Assembly (NCBI GenBank): GCA_041946675.1
Contig: JBHGAU010000077.1
Location: 1-11,927 of the forward strand
Source of the DNA: CAWBKV01 sp041946675
Lineage (GTDB): Archaea; Halobacteriota; Methanosarcinia; Methanotrichales; Methanotrichaceae
Direction: 5' to 3'
Length of the DNA: 11,927 nt
Shown here: piece by piece, positions 7,601 through 11,927 of the stretch
Numbering within the stretch: position 1 is the first letter of the stretch
Layout of the letters: the number at the start of each line of letters is the position of its first letter
The notes under the pieces: generated by a model
The model's database searches: none
What the model saw: the letters and a program-made list of their open reading frames with translations, nothing else
Told to the model about the DNA's origin: nothing
Made by a program: the position numbers and the translations under genes

Positions 7601-7844
7601 CATAAGAAGGATACAGGATATGCGCAAAGAGCTTGACCTGCGCGTTGAGGATCAGATCAGAGCTGCTGTCGATATCGAAGATAAATCCGTTCTTGATCTG
7701 GTCATGAAACAGAAGGATTACATAGCAGGTGAGGTAAGAGCGGCACAGATGGAGATCGGCTCTGGATTAGATGTTGATGGAAAGCTGGCCAAGGACTGGG
7801 ATATAGAGAACCTGATGATTGTGATAGGGATAGACAAGTTATAG
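4680..7844 (+). CDS. ileS: Isoleucyl-tRNA synthetase
   Basis: This class I synthetase charges tRNA-Ile and hydrolyses mischarged Val-tRNA. The product is 1054 residues from GTG 4680, typical for the archaeal/eukaryotic-type enzyme. Features in order are the HIGH-type motif HLGT (55-58) after DGPPYTTGRI; a first zinc-type pair WCPRC (181-185); the editing domain opening WTTTPWTIPAN (221-231) and containing GCVHIAPGHG; cysteines CWRC (398-401), CQKC (470-473) and CPC (508-510); KMSKS (596-600); then the anticodon-binding helical domain and a C-terminal extension. Start: the GTG follows a GGAGG seven bases away; an ATG at 4641 would add thirteen residues with no ribosome site. It is followed 29 bases later by the DUF151 gene, probably in one operon. 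No inserted domain, intein or frameshift is seen. Confidence 0.97.
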   Translation: MIVEVAGQYNAHEIEDQIRELWEKADTYHKVRALRAAGKKFFFVDGPPYTTGRIHLGTAWNKVIKDSILRYRSMNGYNVKDRAGWDMHGLPIEVKVEESFGFKSKKDIEAYGVSKFIDRCKEFALRQKDDMTAQFKALGAWMNWEDPYMTLKDEYMEAAWWTLKRANERGLLERGLRVVNWCPRCETAIADSEVEYWEETDYSIYVKFPVQDEPNTYIVIWTTTPWTIPANVAVAVHPEFEYSKVRAWKGDGQVDVLIMASDLVESVLREGRYKDFEVIEKLSSKDLTDLKYKHPLVDLVPKQAEITHGIYTADFVTAENTGCVHIAPGHGLEDFELGMDNELDIFCPVGEDGRYTEEAGLKYDGKYVKEADGEVILDLEDRGLLLAQGRLAHRYGHCWRCKTPIIFIATSQWFLRISDLKDKMLDEVSKVTWYPEWAGSARFSDWISNARDWCISRQRYWGIPLPIWTCQKCGHLEVIGTAKELEERSGEKVPELHRPDVDRITLKCPCGGVMVRSPDVFDVWFDSAVASWATLHFPREQKDFEEWWPADFITEGHDQTRGWFYSQLGAAMVSFGRAPYKSVLMHGFTLDEQGRKMSKSIGNVVQPEEVLKKYGADTLRLYVLGANAPWEDLHFSWDAVENVDRMLNIFWNAYRFALPYMILDKFDAAKADMSKYKSNLRPEDRWILSRVNTLLEEINESMKEYQLHRIARSLSDFILEDLSRWYIQLVRPRTWIEQDDPDKLAAYATIYEVLVTLSKLMAPFTPFIAESIYQNMVCGLDPDAPESVHMCDWPTVKKELINRKLEDSMSAARDISEAALNARQKAGRKLRWPVSEIVISPSEETLYLSGLESVIKGQTNAKKITVLGPGEKPKMNLEMSPVHKKIGPVYKGEAKWVIEALKAADPFVVKGQMDTKGEAEVSWEGKGYLINKEMVEFKEIPPENLSAAGFSKGFVYVDVTLTPELESEGYAREIIRRIQDMRKELDLRVEDQIRAAVDIEDKSVLDLVMKQKDYIAGEVRAAQMEIGSGLDVDGKLAKDWDIENLMIVIGIDKL

Positions 7845-7860
7845 ACAAAGTTTAATCGTC

Positions 7861-7864
7861 GGAG
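7861..7864 (+). promoter_or_regulatory. Ribosome-binding site of the DUF151 gene
   Basis: GGAG nine bases before ATG 7874, in the short gap after ileS. It supports independent translation from a shared transcript. Confidence 0.55.
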
Positions 7865-7873
7865 ATTTATAAG

Positions 7874-8350
7874 ATGAGCACACAATATGAACCTATGGAG
7901 ATGCCGGTTCCAGTAAAGGTCAAGGGCGTTTATATCGCTGAGTCTACAGGCAGTTCGCCCGCTCCAGTAGTTCTTCTGGAAGATGATAAGTCTAGAATAG
8001 TGCCCATATTCGTTGGGCTCTCTGAGGCGATCTCCATTCACCATGCCCTTTTGGGAGAGCTTTCTCCAAGACCGATGACCCATGATCTGTTCATATCGGT
8101 TCTTGAAACTCTTAAAGCAAGCATACTTAAGGTGCTCATCGATGATCTCGATGGCGGCATTTACTATGCCCGGCTCTCGATAAAGGATGACTCAAATGAG
8201 AGCGAGATAGATGCGAGACCCAGCGATTGCCTTGCTCTGGCTCTGAGGGCAAAGGCGCCGATCGAGATTCAAGAAAAAGTGATACTCGAGTCCAGCATAA
8301 GCAAAAGCGATATGGAGAAGCTGATGAGCATAGAGAATTTCCTGCAGTAG
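7874..8350 (+). CDS. Bifunctional nuclease family protein (DUF151)
   Basis: This 158-residue protein is a clear member of the DUF151/bifunctional nuclease domain family, whose plant members have DNase and RNase activity and whose prokaryotic roles are unsettled. The signature is complete: VVLLEDDKSRIVPIFVGLSEA (32-52), HHALLGELSPRPMTHDL (56-72), a variable strand region with GGIYYARL (94-101), and DARPSDCLALALR (113-125) followed by PIEIQEKVIL. Family members normally have Ala where Cys119 stands in PSDC. There is no signal peptide; the protein should be cytosolic. ATG 7874 has GGAG nine bases upstream. It follows ileS by 29 bases, so the two are probably cotranscribed. It ends just before a 17-bp tandem duplication and a convergent gene. 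Confidence 0.93.
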   Translation: MSTQYEPMEMPVPVKVKGVYIAESTGSSPAPVVLLEDDKSRIVPIFVGLSEAISIHHALLGELSPRPMTHDLFISVLETLKASILKVLIDDLDGGIYYARLSIKDDSNESEIDARPSDCLALALRAKAPIEIQEKVILESSISKSDMEKLMSIENFLQ

Positions 8351-8384
8351 CTCATTGAATTCTAATTCTCATTGAATTCTAATT
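8351..8384. repeat. Perfect 17-bp tandem duplication between convergent genes
   Basis: The unit CTCATTGAATTCTAATT occurs at 8351-8367 and again, with no gap, at 8368-8384. The repeat fills the whole space after the DUF151 stop (8350) and runs into the end of the minus-strand gene, whose last codons (RIRIQ and TGA) come from the right copy. Each unit has a GAATTC palindrome, so the two copies can pair as a six-base stem with an eleven-base loop. It could be a recent slippage event. Confidence 0.9.
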
Positions 8385-8797
8385 CTTCTGGGCTTCTTCC
8401 CCTCTGCTGTCTCCTTTTCTTTGGACTTCGCCTCAGGCTTGGATAGACACTTCAGGACGTTTGCGCCCTCGACATCGATCAGCCACCTTGTGCTTGCCCA
8501 GTGGCCGGGGACATCTATGTTTGTCCTTATGAAGCAGGTGGCATCCTGGGGGATATGAAGCCCGACCTCCTTCAAAGCATCGTTCAGCCATGGAGGAACT
8601 CGATTGTCCACGGACATTCTTGTAAGCATGATTCGACCTATCTCCAGCAGCCTCTGGTGCACGAAGAATTGGTGGCCGAGAAAATCGAGCGTATCGGAAA
8701 TAGTCACATCATTGCCATATGCTTCTTGCAATTTTTTGTGAAGCTCAGAAACAGCATCATAGACTGAAGAGGATACAGGTAAATATGCTTCTGCCAT
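8369..8797 (-). CDS. Hypothetical protein with basic C-terminal tail
   Basis: The 142-residue product belongs to no family I can name. The N-terminal part (about 1-45) has a short strand (AYLPVS), then a long helix (SSVYDAVSELHKKLQEAYG) and a second helix beginning TISDTLDFLG. This resembles a ribbon-helix-helix arrangement, but that is only a pattern guess. The middle has RVPPWLNDALKEVGLHIP and a globular segment with DVPGHWASTRWLIDVEG. The last 25 residues are a charged, disordered-looking Lys/Glu/Arg tail (EAKSKEKETAEGKKPRRIRIQ). There is no signal peptide or membrane segment. GGAG lies about eleven bases before ATG 8797. The core's G+C-balanced codon use matches the neighbouring core genes, supporting a real resident gene. 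It is divergent from the phosphotransferase gene. Confidence 0.8.
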   Translation of the reverse strand: MAEAYLPVSSSVYDAVSELHKKLQEAYGNDVTISDTLDFLGHQFFVHQRLLEIGRIMLTRMSVDNRVPPWLNDALKEVGLHIPQDATCFIRTNIDVPGHWASTRWLIDVEGANVLKCLSKPEAKSKEKETAEGKKPRRIRIQ

Positions 8798-8931
8798 CTT
8801 TATCTTGCTCCATTATTTTATCTAATGAGATCTTAAAGTAAATATATCTGATGATCGCGAGGAAAGTGCATTGCGACTTTATTCCATCCGATATTATTAT
8901 CATTATTGGAATCCATAAATTAGAATAAACG
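8798..8931. promoter_or_regulatory. Divergent promoter region between the hypothetical gene and the phosphotransferase gene
   Basis: The gap is 134 bases and A+T-rich. On minus, ATATATTTAC near 8838-8847 could be the TATA box for the leftward gene. On plus, ATATTATTAT at 8891-8900 lies about 32 bases before ATG 8932 and could give a nearly leaderless message. Neither box is strong. Confidence 0.3.
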
Positions 8932-9972
8932 ATGAATACATCCATGCCCAAGAGCCAGGATATAGAGGATATAAAATCTGTACTTTCACATTACGAGCTG
9001 GGTGAGCTTCAGAGTATTAAGCCAACCAGCGAAGGCATGACCAATGATAACTGGTTCATCATAACCGGCACTGGAAGATATTTCCTTAGACGGCGGCACC
9101 CGCTCTTCAGCCTGGCATCTATCGACTTTGAACTTGGTCTGATTGAATACCTCATTTCTAAAGGTTTTCCAACTGCCCCGGTAATTCATTCCAGAGACGG
9201 TTCCATCAGAATCGGAGCATTTGGGCGCAACTGGGAAGTTTACAAGCACATTCCCGGAGAGAGATTCAACACCTCAAACCTCTCGCAGGTTTATAGTGCG
9301 GCTCAGTTGCTGGCCAGATTTCATGTGATGGCGGTAGGCTACAAAGGAGATCCATATGTTGGGGCCAGGCGCGTGATTGATTTTAACAGGGCTGTAAAGT
9401 TCATAGATATCTTCGAGGAGGAGCTGGCAGCAGGAAAAAACAGATTGGGCGTGCTCGGTACCTTCCTCGCACCATCTCTGATAAGCTTCTTTCGGAGCCA
9501 GGCAAAGACGGTGCTAAAAGGAATCATTCCACTTTCAAGAGTGCCTCCCACGATCATCCATGGTGATTTCCAGCCATCAAATGTTATCTTCAGTGGCAAT
9601 AAAGCAGTTGCTCTGGTGGACTTTGGAGATTCTGGTCTATCTTACAGAGCATACGATATCGCAAAGGCAGTCCTGCGCTTCTCTGCACTTCGCCCGGATT
9701 ACAATGATCAAAGCAATATGTACTCCTTCATGGATCTCGAGCGCGCAAGTATGTTCATCGGCACCTACCAGGAAAGGCTGCCTCTGAGCAGTCTGGAGAT
9801 CAATGCTATTCCAGCGCTCTTGAGAGGAGCCTATCTATATGATGTCGGGTTTTTTTTATGGAAGCAGACCAATCCAATACAACAAGCCCTCTGGCTATTC
9901 AAAGCATGGCAGTTCAGTGAATGGATTGATGAATGTGGCCAAGTGATCAAAGAGATCTTATCAAGTAGATAA
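8932..9972 (+). CDS. Aminoglycoside-phosphotransferase-fold kinase (homoserine-kinase II-like)
   Basis: The 346-residue protein has the APH-type small-molecule kinase fold. The N-lobe has a glycine-containing loop SEGMTNDNWFI (33-43) and FLRRRHP (51-57), where Arg occupies the place of the usual ATP-binding Lys, as in several homoserine-kinase II-type relatives. The catalytic loop is HGDFQPSN (210-217), with Asp212 as probable base and Asn217, and the metal-binding DFG is at 230-232, followed by the family-typical GLSYRAYDIA. The substrate cannot be told from sequence; candidates include homoserine, choline-like alcohols, a sugar or a protein residue. No synthesis operon surrounds it. ATG 8932 lacks a ribosome site; a second ATG is at 8944. 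An eight-T run lies inside the gene at 9850-9857. It is followed 99 bases later by a gene with its own possible promoter. Confidence 0.88.
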   Translation: MNTSMPKSQDIEDIKSVLSHYELGELQSIKPTSEGMTNDNWFIITGTGRYFLRRRHPLFSLASIDFELGLIEYLISKGFPTAPVIHSRDGSIRIGAFGRNWEVYKHIPGERFNTSNLSQVYSAAQLLARFHVMAVGYKGDPYVGARRVIDFNRAVKFIDIFEEELAAGKNRLGVLGTFLAPSLISFFRSQAKTVLKGIIPLSRVPPTIIHGDFQPSNVIFSGNKAVALVDFGDSGLSYRAYDIAKAVLRFSALRPDYNDQSNMYSFMDLERASMFIGTYQERLPLSSLEINAIPALLRGAYLYDVGFFLWKQTNPIQQALWLFKAWQFSEWIDECGQVIKEILSSR

Positions 9973-10071
9973 TGCAGCAGTTTTATCCTGATTCGGATTA
10001 GATAATGTTCGCCAAAAATAAACGCTCCCATAGGCTTATGTGCACACGAAACCATAATCTTCGCGGTAAAA

Positions 10072-10632
10072 ATGATATCGAATGATGAGTTCCAGAAAAT
10101 GCCATTTGAAGCTAAGGTGTCCTACCTCACAGATAATCTTGGAAATTTGCCCGACGAGATTGCTCAGCAGGGGATAGATATCCTTGCCCAGGCAGGCGAG
10201 ATTGAGTATGCTGTGATCCTTGCCAGAGATAAAGGATTGATTCAGAAGGCCATAGAGATACTTGTGAAGGCTGGAGACTATCTTTGGGCAGCGTTAATAG
10301 CAAAAAATGCCGGATTAACTCAGGAATCCGAACAGCTTTACAGAGAGGGCCTTGATTACTACATAGGTATGGAGATGTATGGCAGGGCGGTCTCCGCTGC
10401 AACGGCCCTGAAGATGCCTCAGGATGAAATCGATGAGTTATTTAGAAGAGGCGTCGAGACTGAGAGCAGAGGAATGGATATGGGCCCGGCCAGGGCAATG
10501 ATTGAAAATGCAATGGATTCCCTGGAGATAGCAGTCATGGGCAGAGAGGATGAGACCTCCAAGGATCTGATGAACGCCATAGAGTCCGAAAGGAGAAGAA
10601 GAGAAGGTCAAAGCAAAGACAATATCCTTTAA
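10072..10632 (+). CDS. Alpha-helical repeat protein of unknown function
   Basis: The 186-residue soluble protein consists almost entirely of short helix pairs. Segments such as EIEYAVILARDKGL (43-56), QKAIEILVKAGDY (58-70), LWAALIAKNAGL (71-82) and GRAVSAATALKM (104-115) repeat an Ala/Gly/Leu pattern at about 20-24-residue spacing, like TPR or coatomer-type solenoids. That points to a protein-binding scaffold; there are no catalytic motifs, signal peptide or membrane helices. The C-terminus (ESERRRREGQSKDNIL) is charged and probably flexible. ATG 10072 has no clear Shine-Dalgarno sequence. An A-rich stretch near 10013-10021 could be a TATA element. Partner and pathway are unknown; proximity to the kinase gene is suggestive only. 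Confidence 0.85.
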   Translation: MISNDEFQKMPFEAKVSYLTDNLGNLPDEIAQQGIDILAQAGEIEYAVILARDKGLIQKAIEILVKAGDYLWAALIAKNAGLTQESEQLYREGLDYYIGMEMYGRAVSAATALKMPQDEIDELFRRGVETESRGMDMGPARAMIENAMDSLEIAVMGREDETSKDLMNAIESERRRREGQSKDNIL

Positions 10633-10633
10633 C

Positions 10634-10668
10634 AAGGGATGAGAGTGAAGCCCTTTGCCTGAATAGGC
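10634..10668 (+). terminator. Two small adjacent inverted repeats after the helical-repeat gene
   Basis: AAGGG (10634-10638) pairs with CCCTT (10651-10655), and directly after it GCCT-GAAT-AGGC (10657-10668) forms a small perfect stem with a four-base loop. They follow the stop codon by only a few bases. There is no T-run, so this is a weak terminator or 3' end structure candidate. Confidence 0.3.
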
Positions 10669-10720
10669 TATTGAGCATGTTCCGTCTACACCATACAAGA
10701 TACCTGGAGGCTTAATAGCC

Positions 10721-10836
10721 ATGCGCTTGAATACGATCATCCATAATATAGATTTAGTGGGAGAATAATGATTTCAGCGAGAACTATCAAGCTATCTGCG
10801 ATGATCTAAATGTTTATTACCTCAACGTGTATATGA
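10721..10836 (+). other. Chain of three tiny abutting ORFs upstream of the racemase-like gene
   Basis: Three short frames follow each other: 10721-10768 (15 aa, MRLNTIIHNIDLVGE, with GGAGG at 10706-10710), 10768-10809 (13 aa, starting in the TAATG of the first and preceded by GGGAG), and 10810-10836 (8 aa, starting directly after the second stop). The third stop overlaps ATG 10833 of the racemase frame as ATGA. Such junctions favour translational coupling, so a leader-peptide role is conceivable. Chance is equally possible, since the frames are very short and none has a known family. Confidence 0.3.
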
Positions 10837-10842
10837 GCGACT

Positions 10843-10847
10843 GGAGG
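10843..10847 (+). promoter_or_regulatory. Ribosome-binding site that sets the racemase-like start
   Basis: GGAGG nine bases before GTG 10857. It favours this start over GTG 10827 and ATG 10833, which have no comparable site. Confidence 0.65.
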
Positions 10848-10856
10848 AACTTATCG

Positions 10857-11699
10857 GTGAAAGTAAAGGCAGTATTCATTTTATGGCTAATATTCATGGT
10901 ATTTTTTATACCGGCTTCTGGGCAGCAAACAGCTTCTGATAGTGATAAACTCTCGAATATAAGCGCGGTTAGCTCAAACGAAACACAAATGAAAACTATC
11001 GGCATCATAGGAGGAGTAAGCTGGGAGTCATCGATCGAATATTACCGATTGATCAACGAGATGGTCAATAAAGAACTTGGAGGGCTGCATTCTGCAAAAA
11101 TTTTGATGTATTCCATCGAATTTGGAGATTTTTCAAAAGAGGAACGGATTGCAGAAAAGGGAGACTGGAACCTAATAAATAATACTATGATAGATGCAGC
11201 AGAAAGACTCAAAAGAGGCGGAGCTGATTTTATTGTAATTGCCTCGAACACAATGAACTCGCGTGCTGATCTTATTCAGGAAAAAGTCCATATCCCCGTC
11301 CTCAACATCATCGATGCAACCGGCGAAAAAGTGAGAGAAAGCGGGATAAGAACCGTTGCGCTGTTGGGAACGAATTATACCATGGAGCAGGACTTTTACA
11401 AAGATAGGCTCGAGAAAAAATATGGGCTAAATGTGGTTATTCCCAATAAGACCGAACGTGAGTACATCAATTCGGTTATATTTGATGAATTATGTGCTGG
11501 AAAGATCTATAACGAGTCAAGAGAAAGGTACGTTCAGATCATAGATCGTCTTGTGAATGAGGAAGGCGCCCAGGGAGTCATACTAGGATGTACAGAAATT
11601 CCATTGCTGATCAAGCAGAAGGATGCAAAAGTGCCGGTTTTCGATACTGCTTATATACACTCAGAAGCAGCGGTAAAATATGCATTAAATACAACTTAA
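10857..11699 (+). CDS. Aspartate/glutamate racemase family protein with signal peptide and altered active site
   Basis: From GTG 10857 the product has 280 residues. It begins with a typical export signal: MKVKAV, a long hydrophobic core (FILWLIFMVFFI), then PASGQQ, where cleavage is likely. A Ser/Asn/Thr-rich linker follows, and from about residue 45 the Asp/Glu racemase fold: MKTIGIIGGVSWESS, IVIASNTMNS, the substrate-loop region, and VILGCTEIPLL. Family members invert amino acids using two Cys residues, one in a CNT-type motif and one in GCTE. Here the GCTE Cys245 is kept, but the first motif reads ASNTMN, with Ser130 in the Cys position and Asn in place of the usual His. This resembles the E. 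coli YgeA type, where a Thr stands at that place. Export is unusual for this family. A cytosolic form from ATG 10989 is possible but lacks a ribosome site. Confidence 0.88.
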   Translation: MKVKAVFILWLIFMVFFIPASGQQTASDSDKLSNISAVSSNETQMKTIGIIGGVSWESSIEYYRLINEMVNKELGGLHSAKILMYSIEFGDFSKEERIAEKGDWNLINNTMIDAAERLKRGGADFIVIASNTMNSRADLIQEKVHIPVLNIIDATGEKVRESGIRTVALLGTNYTMEQDFYKDRLEKKYGLNVVIPNKTEREYINSVIFDELCAGKIYNESRERYVQIIDRLVNEEGAQGVILGCTEIPLLIKQKDAKVPVFDTAYIHSEAAVKYALNTT

Positions 11700-11704
11700 T
11701 CCCT

Positions 11705-11719
11705 GGGCTAATCCTGCCC
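11705..11719 (+). terminator. Short hairpin after the racemase-like gene
   Basis: GGGC (11705-11708) and GCCC (11716-11719) can pair around a seven-base loop directly after the stop codon. The stem is short and no T-run follows within 40 bases, so confidence is low. Confidence 0.25.
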
Positions 11720-11722
11720 GAC

Positions 11723-11746
11723 TATGAGTATGTATATGAGTATGTA
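11723..11746. repeat. Perfect 12-bp tandem duplication
   Basis: TATGAGTATGTA occurs twice in direct succession (11723-11734 and 11735-11746) in the space between the racemase-like gene and a convergent partial gene. It is probably replication slippage; a binding-site role cannot be excluded. Confidence 0.85.
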
Positions 11747-11783
11747 TAACCTGTAAATCTATCCCTCCATTTTATCTTTGAAT

Positions 11784-11927
11784 TTACACGCAAGGCAGCC
11801 AATCAACGCTGATTGCGCCGCATGTGGAGTTGTCCCAAAGTTGGATGAACTTCTCGACAGAGAAGATTCCAGTCAGATCCTCAACGGACCTGCCATACTC
11901 TGCATGGCGTCCCTTAAGTGCTGTTGG
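11784..11927 (-). CDS. C-terminal end of an unidentified protein, 5' partial (extends beyond the window)
   Basis: The minus strand is open from the window edge through 47 codons to a TAA at 11784-11786. The peptide runs PTALKGRHAEYGRSVEDLTG, then IFSVEKFIQLWDNSTCG and AISVDWLPCV. Codon choice (GAG, AAG, ATC, TTC, GAC) is like that of the core genes here, and the amphipathic EDLTGIFSVEKFIQLWD segment looks like a real helix. The competing plus-strand frame reads CAACGVVPKLDELLDRED and is also open to the edge but Cys-rich with no good start, so I prefer the minus strand. No family is recognised. It would converge with the racemase-like gene. Confidence 0.5.
   Translation of the reverse strand, partial: PTALKGRHAEYGRSVEDLTGIFSVEKFIQLWDNSTCGAISVDWLPCV

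Noticed and set aside
8757..8951. Minus-strand frame of 64 codons between the hypothetical gene and the kinase gene
   Set aside because: It overlaps the ends of both genes in the wrong frame and is rich in Ile/Phe as expected from A+T-rich promoter DNA.
10633..10720. Possible tRNA-like fold in the gap after the helical-repeat gene
   Set aside because: Short stems exist, but there is no acceptor stem, T-loop consensus or anticodon arm in the right arrangement.
11755..11927. Plus-strand Cys-rich frame open to the window edge
   Set aside because: No good start codon or ribosome site; the minus-strand frame over the same bases has better codon use and a clean stop.
1..11927. CRISPR array, insertion sequence or replication origin
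   Set aside because: No regularly spaced repeats, transposase motifs or clustered origin-binding repeats were seen on either strand; the only repeats are short tandem duplications and single inverted repeats.

Overview
The window looks like a chromosomal segment of a methanogenic archaeon. The evidence is an archaeal clamp-loader small subunit, an archaeal/eukaryotic-type isoleucyl-tRNA synthetase, TATA-type promoters, strong GGAGG ribosome-binding sites, and a sensory protein with fused receiver and HPt domains. Gene content and a roughly balanced base composition in the core genes suggest the Methanosarcinia, perhaps Methanothrix. That placement is inference, not proof.

Layout. (1) 1-724 holds the 3' end of a receiver-HPt signalling protein. 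It is convergent with, and overlaps by three bases, the replication factor C small subunit gene on the minus strand (721-1740). (2) 1741-4640 is a visibly A+T-richer stretch that splits the core genes. It has a gap of about 440 bases with a long imperfect hairpin, a DUF2299-like gene on plus, then a compact minus-strand cassette of three overlapping genes: a TIGR04255-family protein, a 61-residue basic protein, and a 203-residue protein with a QDCDL motif. (3) 4680-8350 is an operon-like pair, ileS followed by a DUF151 bifunctional-nuclease-family gene. (4) 8351-8797 is an unrecognised minus-strand gene whose 3' end lies in a 17-bp tandem duplication. (5) 8932-10632 holds an APH/homoserine-kinase-like phosphotransferase and a helical-repeat protein. 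(6) 10857-11699 is an Asp/Glu racemase-like protein with a signal peptide and an altered active site, preceded by a chain of tiny abutting ORFs. (7) 11784-11927 is the 3' end of an unidentified minus-strand gene.

Core functions (DNA replication, tRNA charging) are interleaved with accessory genes. The best candidate for an undescribed system is the three-gene cassette at 2788-4328. Its genes overlap, are read from one promoter next to the first start codon, and belong to sporadically distributed families with no known function. Second is the predicted exported racemase homologue, which has Ser in place of the first catalytic Cys. Several starts look different from the longest reading frame: ileS at GTG 4680, the racemase at GTG 10857, and possibly rfcS at a non-canonical CTG at 1692.
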